Positions 42,138 to 52,619 of a DNA stretch of 64,000 nt are shown piece after piece. The notes under the pieces are model-generated. The model was given only the letters and a program-made list of their open reading frames with translations. It was not told where the DNA came from and searched no databases. Made by a program: the position numbers and the translations under genes. Source of the DNA: Rhizobacter koreensis (GTDB taxonomy: Bacteria; Pseudomonadota; Gammaproteobacteria; Burkholderiales; Burkholderiaceae_C); NCBI RefSeq assembly GCF_013366375.1, contig NZ_JABWMJ010000014.1, positions 30,187 through 94,186 on the forward strand. The letters are read 5' to 3'. The stretch's first letter is position 1, and every line of letters begins with the position of its first letter.

Positions 42138-44273
42138 ATGAGCATCGACTACCAAGCGGGCGCCGACGGCATCGCCACCCTGACCTGGCAGATGAGCGAC
42201 GCGCCGATGAACGTCCTCAACGCCGCCTCCATGGCCGCCTATGCGGATGCGGTGCAGCGCGCCATCGCCGACCCCGCCGTCAAGGGCGTGATCGTCACCT
42301 CGGGCAAGCCGGAATTCATCGCCGGCGGTGATCTGAACATGCTGTTGGCCTTCGACGACGCGCAGGCCATGACGCTCTTCACCGAAGAACTGCACGCCCT
42401 GATGCGCGGCATCGAGAAGAGCGGAAAGCCCTTCGTCGCGGCCCTGAACGGCAGCGCACTCGGCGGCGGCTACGAGGTGGCGCTCAGCTGCCATCGCCGC
42501 ATCGCCGCCGACAACCCGAAGGCGCAGATCGGCCTGCCCGAGGTGGGACTGGGCCTGCTGCCCGGCGGCGGCGGCACCCAGCGCCTGCCGCGGCTGATCG
42601 GCATTCGCCCGGCACTGCCCTTTCTGCTCGAGGGCAAGAAGGTTTCGCCGGCGCAGGCACTGAAGGCGGGCATGGTGGACGAACTCGTGGCACCGGCCGA
42701 ACTGCTGGAGCGCGCACGCGCCTGGCTGCTGGCGGCACGGCCCGAGGACACGATCCAGCCCTGGGACCGCAAAGGCTTCAAACTACCCGGCGGCCCGGTG
42801 CAGAGCCCCGCTGGCTACGAAACCTTCACCGCAGGCAACGCACTGCTGCGCGCCAAGACCTTCGGCAACTACCCGGCGCCCGAAGCGATCATGAGTTGCG
42901 TCTACAACGGCTGCCAGGTCGACATCGACACCGCCTTGAAGGTGGAGGCGCGGGAGTTCGTCAAGCTCACCGTCGGGACGGTGTCTAAGAACATGATCCG
43001 CACCCTGTTCTTCGGCATCGGCGAAGCCGGCAAGCTCGCCGCGCGCCCCAAGGGCGTGCCGCCGGCCAGCCATCGCCGCGTCGGCATTCTCGGTGCCGGC
43101 ATGATGGGCGCCGGCATCGCCTGCGCGGCGGCCGAGGCCGGGCTGGACGTGGTGTTGCTCGACACCACGGCAGAACTCGCGGCGCGGGGCAAGGCCTATG
43201 GCGAAGCGCGCTGGGCCAAACAGGTCGAGCAGGGCCGCCTGAGCACCGAGAAGTGCACCACGTTGGCGGCCCGCGTTCGGTCCACGGCGGACTTCGCCGC
43301 CCTGGACGGCTGCGACATCGTCGTCGAAGCCGTCTTCGAGGACCGCGCCCTGAAGGCCGACGTGACCCGCAAGGCCGAGGCGCAGCTTGCGCCCGACACC
43401 ATCTTCGCCAGCAACACGTCGACACTGCCGATCACCGGCTTGGCGCAGGCCTCGGTGCGGCCGGCCAACTTCATCGGGCTGCACTTCTTCTCGCCGGCCG
43501 AGAAGATGCCGCTGGTGGAAGTGATCGTCGGCAAGGCGACGAGCGAACAGTGCCTGGCCCGCGCGCTCGACTTCGTGAAGGCGCTGCGCAAGACGCCGAT
43601 CGTCGTCAACGACAGCCGCGGCTTCTACACCAGCCGCGTGTTCTCCACCTACGTCGGCGAGGGCCTCACGCTGCTGTCGGAAGGCGTCGCGCCGGCCTTG
43701 ATCGAAAATGCCGGCCGCATGGCGGGCATGCCGGTGGGGCCGCTGGCCCTGGCCGACGAGGTTTCGCTCGAACTGATGGCCCGCATCCGCCGGCAGACCG
43801 CCGCCGACCTGGGCGCGGCCTACCAGCGCAGTGCCGTCGATGAGGTCTGCGACCGCATGGTCGACGGTGCCCTCGGCCGACTGGGCAAGAAGGCCGGTAA
43901 GGGCTTCTACGAGTATCCGCAGGGGGCCGCCAAGCATCTCTGGGCCGGCCTGCCCGACCTGTGGAAGCCGGCGCCGGTGCAGCCGGGCGCGGCCGAGGTC
44001 ATCCAGCGGCTGATGGCCATCCAGTCCATCGAAACCGTGCGCTGCCTCGAGGAGGGTGTGCTGCGCGCACCGATCGATGCCGACGTCGGCGCCATTCTCG
44101 GCTGGGGTTTCCCCGCCTACCTGGGTGGACCGATCGGGCAGATCCACAGCCGCGGGGTCGCCGCCTTCGTGGCCGACTGCGACGACCTGGCACGCCGCCA
44201 CGGGCCGCGTTTCGAACCCCCGAAGAGCCTGCGCGCGATGGCCGCCGAAGGCAAGGCCTTCTTCGCCCGCTAG
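42138..44273 (+). CDS. FadB-type enoyl-CoA hydratase / 3-hydroxyacyl-CoA dehydrogenase
   Basis: This 711-aa bifunctional protein has an N-terminal crotonase domain (about 1-190) with both catalytic Glu regions (GGGYEVALSCHRRI and PEVGLGLLPGGGGTQRLPR). A Rossmann NAD-binding domain starts at about 315 (GILGAGMMGAGIACAAAEAG), and two 3HCDH C-terminal domains follow. It carries out the hydration and oxidation steps between the dehydrogenase and the thiolase encoded just upstream. It starts at ATG 42138. Confidence 0.94.
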   Translation: MSIDYQAGADGIATLTWQMSDAPMNVLNAASMAAYADAVQRAIADPAVKGVIVTSGKPEFIAGGDLNMLLAFDDAQAMTLFTEELHALMRGIEKSGKPFVAALNGSALGGGYEVALSCHRRIAADNPKAQIGLPEVGLGLLPGGGGTQRLPRLIGIRPALPFLLEGKKVSPAQALKAGMVDELVAPAELLERARAWLLAARPEDTIQPWDRKGFKLPGGPVQSPAGYETFTAGNALLRAKTFGNYPAPEAIMSCVYNGCQVDIDTALKVEAREFVKLTVGTVSKNMIRTLFFGIGEAGKLAARPKGVPPASHRRVGILGAGMMGAGIACAAAEAGLDVVLLDTTAELAARGKAYGEARWAKQVEQGRLSTEKCTTLAARVRSTADFAALDGCDIVVEAVFEDRALKADVTRKAEAQLAPDTIFASNTSTLPITGLAQASVRPANFIGLHFFSPAEKMPLVEVIVGKATSEQCLARALDFVKALRKTPIVVNDSRGFYTSRVFSTYVGEGLTLLSEGVAPALIENAGRMAGMPVGPLALADEVSLELMARIRRQTAADLGAAYQRSAVDEVCDRMVDGALGRLGKKAGKGFYEYPQGAAKHLWAGLPDLWKPAPVQPGAAEVIQRLMAIQSIETVRCLEEGVLRAPIDADVGAILGWGFPAYLGGPIGQIHSRGVAAFVADCDDLARRHGPRFEPPKSLRAMAAEGKAFFAR

Positions 44274-44312
44274 CACACTGCACGGCCACAGGCCCCAAGA
44301 AGAGTAGACCTC

Positions 44313-45932
44313 ATGCCCTCCATCGAGTCCGGCATCGACCGGCAGTCCGAAGCCTTTCAGGCCCAGCGCCAGCAGATGCTGGCATTGATCGACAACTTCC
44401 GCGGCCTGGAAGGCCGCGTGCGCGACACCTCGAACGCGCTGGAGTCGCGATTCCGCGAGCGCCGGCAGCTGCTGCCGCGCGAGCGCGTGTCGCTGCTGCT
44501 GGACCGCGGCTCGCCCTGGCTGGAACTGTCCACGCTGGCCGGCCTGCGCATGCACGACGATGACGGCGAGAAGAACGTGCTCGGCGGTGCGCTGATCACA
44601 GGCATCGGCATCGTCTCCGGCGTCCGCTGCATGGTCATCGCCTCGGACAGCGCGATCAAGGGCGGCACGATCACCCCGATGGGCATGCGCAAGAGCCTGC
44701 GCGCCGAGGCCATAGCGCTGGAGAACCGGCTGCCGGTGGTGCGGTTGGTCGAGTCCGGCGGCGCCAACCTGATGCACGTGGGCGAGGTCTTCATCGAAGG
44801 CGGCCGCGGCTTCGCCAACCAGGCACGCCTGTCGGCGGCGGGCATTCCGCAGGTCACGGTGATGCACGGCCACTCCACCGCCGGGGGCGCCTACCTGCCG
44901 GGCATGTCCGACTACGTGATCATGGTGCGTGGCCGCGCCAAGGCCTTCCTCGCCGGCCCGCCGCTGCTGAAGGCCGCCACCGGAGAGATCGCCGGCGACG
45001 AGGAGCTCGGCGGCGCCGAGATGCACACCCGCGTCTCCGGCGTGGCCGAGTACCTGGCCGAGGACGATGCCGACGGCATCCGCATCGCGCGCGACCTGCT
45101 CGCGCGCATGCCGTGGAACGACAAGCCTGGCCAGGGTACCGGGCGCGCCTGCAAGCCGCCGCGCTACCCCGCCGAGGACATCGTCGGCCTCGTGCCGCCC
45201 GACTACCGGCAGCCCTACGACGTGCGCGAGCTGCTCGCGCGGCTGATCGACGACTCAGACTTCCTCGACTTCAAGCCCGAGTTCGGTGCCGCCACCGTGT
45301 GCGGCCACGGCGCCATCGAAGGCCAGCCCTGCGGCTTCATCGGCAACAACGGGCCGATCGACCCGCAAGGCGCGAACAAGGCCACGCAGTTCATGCAGCT
45401 GTGCGAGCAGTCGGGCACGCCTCTGGTCTACCTGCAGAACACCACCGGCTTCATGGTCGGCAAAGAGGTCGAGCAGGTCGGCATGATCAAACATGGCTCG
45501 AAGATGATCCAGGCCGTCACCAACTGCAAGGTGCCGCGCATCACGCTGATGATCGGCGCCTCCTTCGGTGCCGGCAACTACGGCATGTGCGGTCGCGCCT
45601 ACGACCCGCAGTTTGTCTTCGCCTGGCCGAACGCGCGCGTCGCCGTGATGGGCGGCGAACAGGCGGCGATGGTGATGCGCATCGTCACCGAGGAGAAGAT
45701 GGCGCGTGCCGGCAAGGCGCCGCCCGAGGCCATGCTCGAGTCGATGCGTGCCGAGATCCTGAAGCGCTTCGACATGGAGTCGCACTCGCTGTTCGCGACG
45801 GCGAGGTTGTGGGACGACGGCATCATCGATCCGCGCGACACGCGCGCCGTGCTGGCGCTGGCGCTGGCCGTGTGCCGCGAAGGCCGGGTGCGCGGCGTCC
45901 GCCCCAACAGCTTCGGCGTGGCACGGATGTGA
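44313..45932 (+). CDS. Acyl-CoA carboxylase, carboxyltransferase subunit (AtuC/LiuB-like)
   Basis: This 539-aa subunit transfers carboxyl from carboxybiotin to an acyl-CoA. Motifs are RLVESGGANLMH, GHSTAGGAYLPGMSDY, FLAGPPLLKAATGE, and the C-terminal oxyanion segment MIGASFGAGNYGMCGRAYDP. Compared with what I recall of methylcrotonyl-CoA carboxylase beta (SGGANLPRQDEVF and an insertion), this protein has a shorter segment after SGGANL, more like geranyl-CoA or other branched acyl-CoA carboxylases. With an AtuA gene downstream, a substrate of the terpenoyl-CoA type is plausible but unproven. It pairs with the biotin subunit 11 bp downstream. Confidence 0.9.
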   Translation: MPSIESGIDRQSEAFQAQRQQMLALIDNFRGLEGRVRDTSNALESRFRERRQLLPRERVSLLLDRGSPWLELSTLAGLRMHDDDGEKNVLGGALITGIGIVSGVRCMVIASDSAIKGGTITPMGMRKSLRAEAIALENRLPVVRLVESGGANLMHVGEVFIEGGRGFANQARLSAAGIPQVTVMHGHSTAGGAYLPGMSDYVIMVRGRAKAFLAGPPLLKAATGEIAGDEELGGAEMHTRVSGVAEYLAEDDADGIRIARDLLARMPWNDKPGQGTGRACKPPRYPAEDIVGLVPPDYRQPYDVRELLARLIDDSDFLDFKPEFGAATVCGHGAIEGQPCGFIGNNGPIDPQGANKATQFMQLCEQSGTPLVYLQNTTGFMVGKEVEQVGMIKHGSKMIQAVTNCKVPRITLMIGASFGAGNYGMCGRAYDPQFVFAWPNARVAVMGGEQAAMVMRIVTEEKMARAGKAPPEAMLESMRAEILKRFDMESHSLFATARLWDDGIIDPRDTRAVLALALAVCREGRVRGVRPNSFGVARM

Positions 45933-45943
45933 GGACGCAAGCG

Positions 45944-47914
<1,971 letters not shown>

Positions 47915-47948
47915 CCACCTTTCGACGATCCGCAACCGAGAGCCAATC

Positions 47949-49097
47949 ATGAGCCGATCCAGCCCCTTCTACACCGCCGAGCACGAAGCCTTCCGTCAGG
48001 CCGTGCGGCGCTTCGTCGCGCGCGAGATCACGCCCCATGTCGAGGCCTGGGAGACCCAGGGCAGCTTCCCGCGGGAACTGTACCGGCAGGCGGCCGAGCT
48101 GGGGTTGCTGGGCCTGGGATTCCCGCAGGAGTACGGCGGCAACGACGGTGATCTGTTCATGACCATCGTCGCCTCGCAGGAGCTCACGCGCTGCGGCGCC
48201 GGGGGGGTGTTGGCCAGCCTGCTGTCGCACACCATCGGCTGCCCGCCGATCGTCAACGTCGGCAGCGAGGCGCTCAAGCGCAAGGTGCTGCCGCCGGTGA
48301 TGCGCGGCGAGAAGATCAGCGCGCTGGGCATCACCGAGCCCTCGGGCGGCTCGGACGTCGCCAACCTGCGCACCACCGCCAGGCGCGACGGCGACCACTA
48401 CATCGTGAACGGCTCCAAGACCTTCATCACCTCGGGCATCCGGGCCGACTTCTACACGGTGGCGGTGCGTACCGGTGGGTCGGGCCCGGCAGGGGTGTCT
48501 CTGCTGCTGATCGAGAAGGGCATGCCGGGTTTCACGCAGACCCCGCTGTCGAAGATGGGCTGGCTGTGCTCCGACACCGCGACGCTGCATTTCGACGACG
48601 TCCGCGTTCCGGTGGAGAACCTGGTCGGCACCGAAAACCAGGGTTTCAAGGCCATCATGCAGAACTTCAACCGCGAACGCATCTTCCTCGCCGCGGGGGC
48701 GAACGGGTTCGCACAGGTGTGCCTTGACGAAGCACTGGCATGGGCCAAGCAGCGCGAGATGTTCGGCGGCAAGCTCATAGACCAGCAGGTCACGCGCCAC
48801 AAGCTGGCCGATATGGCGATGCGCATCGAGGCCACGCAGGCGATGCTCGAAACACTGGCTTGGCGCGTCGAGCACGGCGACGCGCCGGTGGGCGAGATCT
48901 GTCTGCTGAAGAACCAGGCGACGCAGACCATGGCCCACTGCGCCAGCGAGGCGGTGCAGATGCATGGCGGCGCCGGCTTCATCCGCGGCGTGACCGTCGA
49001 GCGCATCTACCGTGAAGTCAAGGTCAACGCCATCGGTGGCGGCGCCGAAGAGGTGATGCGCGACCTGGCGGCGCGGCAACTGGGGTTTCACGCGTGA
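47949..49097 (+). CDS. Acyl-CoA dehydrogenase
   Basis: This 382-aa enzyme has the motifs LGITEPSGGSDVANLRTTA, AVQMHGGAGFIRGVTVERIY and a C-terminal GGGAEEVMRD with Glu in the catalytic position. It fits the short/branched-chain dehydrogenase group. It lies 34 bp after the biotin subunit, as in leucine/isovalerate and acyclic terpene operons where a dehydrogenase feeds the carboxylase. Its stop overlaps the GTG start of the next gene, so the two products are made together and may form one complex. Confidence 0.93.
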   Translation: MSRSSPFYTAEHEAFRQAVRRFVAREITPHVEAWETQGSFPRELYRQAAELGLLGLGFPQEYGGNDGDLFMTIVASQELTRCGAGGVLASLLSHTIGCPPIVNVGSEALKRKVLPPVMRGEKISALGITEPSGGSDVANLRTTARRDGDHYIVNGSKTFITSGIRADFYTVAVRTGGSGPAGVSLLLIEKGMPGFTQTPLSKMGWLCSDTATLHFDDVRVPVENLVGTENQGFKAIMQNFNRERIFLAAGANGFAQVCLDEALAWAKQREMFGGKLIDQQVTRHKLADMAMRIEATQAMLETLAWRVEHGDAPVGEICLLKNQATQTMAHCASEAVQMHGGAGFIRGVTVERIYREVKVNAIGGGAEEVMRDLAARQLGFHA

Positions 49098-50275
49098 AGA
49101 CGGTGGTGCCCGCCGCCCACCCGCCCGCTGAAGGCCTCGCGCGGGCGCTGAACTTGGCGCTGCGCGGTGCACCGGCCGTTGCGCGCGAGGCAGGATTTCC
49201 GCGAGACTGGTGGCGGCACTTGGGCGAACAGGGACTGCTGGGCTTGTCCTTCGACCTCGACGGACGCGGCCCGCGCGCCGACTGGCCCGCCATCGCCTGG
49301 ATCGCCGGCTGCATGGCGAGAGAAACAGCCAGCCTCGGACTCACGCTCGGCTGGCTGCTCAACGAGATGGTGGGGCGCTGCATCGTCGGCGCCGCCGACA
49401 CCGAGCGCGCGCGTGCCCTGCTCCGGCGAATGGCCGCCGGCCAGGCGATCGTGGGCTTGGCAGTCTCCGAACCGGAAGCCGGCGCGCACCCCAAGCGCCT
49501 GCGCTGCGCCGCGCGCCGCGAAGTCGACGGACAGGGCGAGCGCTGGCTCATCGACGGTGCCAAGTCGCACGTCAGCAACGGTCCCGTGGCCGACGCCTTT
49601 GTCGTGCTGGCCGTCACCGCCGACGATGGCCACCGCAAGGCCTTCGACGCCTTCCTGGTCGAGGCCGGCACCGCGGGATTGACGCTGCGGCCGGCGATGC
49701 CCGCCCCGGCTGAGATCGGTCAGGCCTCCTCGGCCGTACTGGCACCGCTGCAGCACGCGGGATTGCAGTTCGAGGCCTGCGCGGTACCGGCCAGCTGCCG
49801 GCTGGGACAGGGCGGGACAGCCTTCGACCGCATCGCCAGGCCGGTGCGCGTGACCGAGGATGCCCTGCTCGCCAGCGCGATGGTCGGGGCCATGTACGCC
49901 GAGCTCGACGAGCTGGCGCGCTGGCTGCGCACCACACAGCCGGCGCCGTCGCTCGTGCGCAGGCTGGGCGCATTGCGGCTCGAGCTGCACGCCCTGGAGG
50001 CAGTGGCCGATCACGCGGCCCGGCGCCTCGAGGTCGAGGGCCCCAGCGCCGGCCTGGCGGAATTCAATGCCGGCAGTCGCAGGATGTTCGAACGCTGGCA
50101 GGCGGAGTTCGAAGCCCTCGCGGCGACTCTGGACGACCTGGGCGACGGCATCGCGTCCCTTAGCCGCGACCTGCGCTGCATTCTGGGCATCGCCCGCAGT
50201 GTCGGTGAACTGCGCCAGCTCGAGGCCGGACAACGCCTGCTCAACACCAAGGAATCCGATGAAGTCCCTGCATGA
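49094..50275 (+). CDS. Divergent acyl-CoA dehydrogenase-like protein
   Basis: This 393-aa protein starts at GTG 49094, overlapping the preceding stop. The N-terminal helical and middle barrel domains are recognisable (EQGLLGLSFDLDGRG, VGLAVSEPEAGAHPKRLRC, DGAKSHVSNGPVADAFV). The C-terminal third is diverged: no GGxGF motif and no GTNE-type catalytic Glu is found. It is probably a non-catalytic or FAD-sharing partner of the upstream dehydrogenase, as in heteromeric acyl-CoA dehydrogenases of steroid catabolism. It also overlaps the next gene (moxR-like) by 17 bp. Confidence 0.75.
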   Translation: MKTVVPAAHPPAEGLARALNLALRGAPAVAREAGFPRDWWRHLGEQGLLGLSFDLDGRGPRADWPAIAWIAGCMARETASLGLTLGWLLNEMVGRCIVGAADTERARALLRRMAAGQAIVGLAVSEPEAGAHPKRLRCAARREVDGQGERWLIDGAKSHVSNGPVADAFVVLAVTADDGHRKAFDAFLVEAGTAGLTLRPAMPAPAEIGQASSAVLAPLQHAGLQFEACAVPASCRLGQGGTAFDRIARPVRVTEDALLASAMVGAMYAELDELARWLRTTQPAPSLVRRLGALRLELHALEAVADHAARRLEVEGPSAGLAEFNAGSRRMFERWQAEFEALAATLDDLGDGIASLSRDLRCILGIARSVGELRQLEAGQRLLNTKESDEVPA

Positions 50276-51227
50276 CACCCACTTCGAGAGCGTGGAGGTG
50301 GTGTCGTCCCGCCTCTCGGACGTCGACTACATCGCCAGCCGGCAGCTCGCCACCGCGGTCTTTCTGGCCTTCAACCTTGAAAAGCCCGTGCTCGTCGAAG
50401 GCCCGGCCGGCGTGGGCAAGACCGAACTGGCCAAGAGCATGGCGTCGATCCTCGACGTGCCGCTGATCCGCCTGCAGTGCTACGAGGGCCTAGACGAATC
50501 GAAGGCGCTGTACGAGTGGAAGTACGGCAAGCAGCTGCTCTACACGCAGTTGCTGAAGGACAAGCTGGCCGAGCTGATGCAGGGTGCCGTCGGCTTGGCG
50601 GCCTCGATCGAGAAGCTGCATGCGCACGACGATCTGTTCTTCTCCGAGCACTTCCTCGAGCCGCGGCCGCTGTACCAAGCGCTGCATCAGGAACGTGGCT
50701 GCGTGCTGCTGATCGACGAGGTTGACAAGTCCGATCCGGAGTTCGAGGCCTTCCTGCTCGAGGTGCTCTCGGACTTCCAGGTCTCCGTGCCCGAACTGGG
50801 CACGATCGCCGCGAAGGTCAAGCCACTGGTCTTCCTCACCAGCAATAACACGCGCGAGATGAGTGATGCGCTCAAGCGCCGCTGCCTGCACCTGCACATC
50901 CCCTTCCCGGAGGCCGCGATCGAGCGCCGCATCCTCGAGCGGCGCGTGCCGGGCCTCTCGGAGAAGCTCAACCGCGAACTGGTTGCCTTCGTGCAGGCGG
51001 TGCGCGAGATCGACCTGAAGAAGCAGCCCTCGGTCAGCGAGACGATCGACTGGGCGAAGACGCTGCTGCTGCTGAACTCCGAGCATCTCAACCTCGACCT
51101 GGTGCGCGACACGCTCAACGTGTTCCTCAAGTTCGAGCAGGACATCGCCACCGCCGCCGAACAGCTGCCCGCGCTGATGGACAAGGCGCGCAAGAACGCG
51201 GAGCTTCCGCATGCAATCCACGCTTGA
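50259..51227 (+). CDS. MoxR-type AAA+ ATPase
   Basis: This 322-aa AAA+ protein has Walker A EGPAGVGKTELAKSMA (about 40-52), Walker B VLLIDEVDKSDPEFEAFLLE, sensor FLTSNNTREMSDALKRRC, and the MoxR C-terminal helical lid. MoxR proteins act as chaperones that, with a VWA partner, help mature or activate enzymes and insert metals or cofactors. It starts at ATG 50259 with AAGGA upstream. The start overlaps the dehydrogenase-like gene by 17 bp, and the end overlaps the VWA gene by 17 bp, so all three are tightly coupled. Confidence 0.93.
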   Translation: MKSLHDTHFESVEVVSSRLSDVDYIASRQLATAVFLAFNLEKPVLVEGPAGVGKTELAKSMASILDVPLIRLQCYEGLDESKALYEWKYGKQLLYTQLLKDKLAELMQGAVGLAASIEKLHAHDDLFFSEHFLEPRPLYQALHQERGCVLLIDEVDKSDPEFEAFLLEVLSDFQVSVPELGTIAAKVKPLVFLTSNNTREMSDALKRRCLHLHIPFPEAAIERRILERRVPGLSEKLNRELVAFVQAVREIDLKKQPSVSETIDWAKTLLLLNSEHLNLDLVRDTLNVFLKFEQDIATAAEQLPALMDKARKNAELPHAIHA

Positions 51228-52617
51228 AGATTTCTTCAAGGCGCTGCGCGGCAGCGACCTGGACGTGAGCCTGAACGCGCAGATCGACGCGGCGCGCGCC
51301 ACGGCGCTGGTCGGCTGGGGCGAACGCGAGCTGCTGAAGTCGGCGCTCGGCACGACGCTGGCGAAGACCCTGCCCGACCGGGCGATCTTCGACGAAGCCT
51401 TCGACCGCTTCTTCCGCTTCGACTCGTTCGGCACCGGCGCAGCTGCGACGACGGGCGGCGCTGTGCTCGACCCGGCGGCGCAGCCGCAGAGCCCGCCGCA
51501 GGAGGGCAGCGGCCAGGGCAGCGGCGGCCCTGGCGGCTGCCAAGGCAGCGCCGGGCAGGCGCTGTCGCAGCTGCTGCTCTCGGGCGACTCGGCGGCATTG
51601 GCGCGCCGTATGCAGCAGGCGGCGCGCGAGGTGGGCCTCACCGACATCTGGTTCTTCACCCAGAAGGGCCACTACACGCAGAAGATCCAGCAGGCGATGG
51701 GCCTGGAACTACTGGACCGCGAGATCGCCGAGGCGCGCCGCCAGACGCTGGCGCCGCAGCGCCATGCCGACCTGGAGCTGGCGCGCAAGCGGCTGTTCAA
51801 CGAGGTGCGCAACTTCGTCGAGCGCAAGCTCGCGCTGTACGGCACAGCGCCCACGCGCGAGCTGCATGACGAATTCCTGCAGTCGCAGAAGCTGTCGGCC
51901 ATCGACCGTCGCGACTTCGCGCGCATGCACGAGATCGTGCGCAAGATCGCGCGCCGGCTGGCCGAGCGCCACGCCCGCCGCAAGCGCCGCGAGCAGCGCG
52001 GCCAGCTCGACTTCCGGCGCACCCAGCGCGCCAACGCGGCCTACGGCGGCATGCTGTTCGAGACCCACTGGCGCAGCACGCGCGTCGAGCGGCCCAAGGT
52101 GGTGGCGATCTGCGACGTCAGCGGCTCGGTGCGCCAGTACGCGCGCTTCCTGCTGCTGTTCCTCTACAGCCTGGACGAGCTGCTGTCGGATGTTCAGTCG
52201 TATGCATTCACCAACCACCTGGTCGACGTGAGCGCCACGTTCGAGTCGCTGCCCGTCGAGCAGGCGGTGGACAAGGTGCTCAACGCGGTGGGCGGCTCGG
52301 GCACCGACTACGGCCAGATGCTGCTCGATCTGGACGAGCAGCTGATGCACCGCATCGACCACCGCACGACGGTGCTCGTGCTCGGCGATGCGCGCAACAA
52401 CCGCGGCCACGCGCGCAGCGAGATCATGAAGACACTGTACGGGCGCGCGCGGCGGGTGATCTGGCTGAACCCCGAGCCGCGTTCGTTCTGGGGCCTGGGC
52501 GATTCCGAGATGAAGCGCTACGCGCCGTATTGCCACATCGCGCGCGAGTGCAACTCGCTGCGCCACCTGGAGCGCACGCTCGACGAGCTGCTGCGCTCCA
52601 ACAGCGCCAGCGCCTGA
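51211..52617 (+). CDS. CoxE-like VWA-domain protein
   Basis: This 468-aa protein is of the CoxE/VWA-containing family that partners MoxR ATPases. The N-terminal half is helical with a Gly/Gln/Ser-rich linker (about 85-125). The C-terminal VWA domain (from about 300) has an intact metal-ion site: VVAICDVSGSVRQY (DxSxS), GGSGTDYGQ and LVLGDARNN. It is cytoplasmic. The pair probably remodels one of the neighbouring enzymes; in CO dehydrogenase operons such pairs assist metal-cofactor insertion, but no metalloenzyme target is obvious here. Confidence 0.92.
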   Translation: MQSTLEDFFKALRGSDLDVSLNAQIDAARATALVGWGERELLKSALGTTLAKTLPDRAIFDEAFDRFFRFDSFGTGAAATTGGAVLDPAAQPQSPPQEGSGQGSGGPGGCQGSAGQALSQLLLSGDSAALARRMQQAAREVGLTDIWFFTQKGHYTQKIQQAMGLELLDREIAEARRQTLAPQRHADLELARKRLFNEVRNFVERKLALYGTAPTRELHDEFLQSQKLSAIDRRDFARMHEIVRKIARRLAERHARRKRREQRGQLDFRRTQRANAAYGGMLFETHWRSTRVERPKVVAICDVSGSVRQYARFLLLFLYSLDELLSDVQSYAFTNHLVDVSATFESLPVEQAVDKVLNAVGGSGTDYGQMLLDLDEQLMHRIDHRTTVLVLGDARNNRGHARSEIMKTLYGRARRVIWLNPEPRSFWGLGDSEMKRYAPYCHIARECNSLRHLERTLDELLRSNSASA

Positions 52618-52619
52618 AC

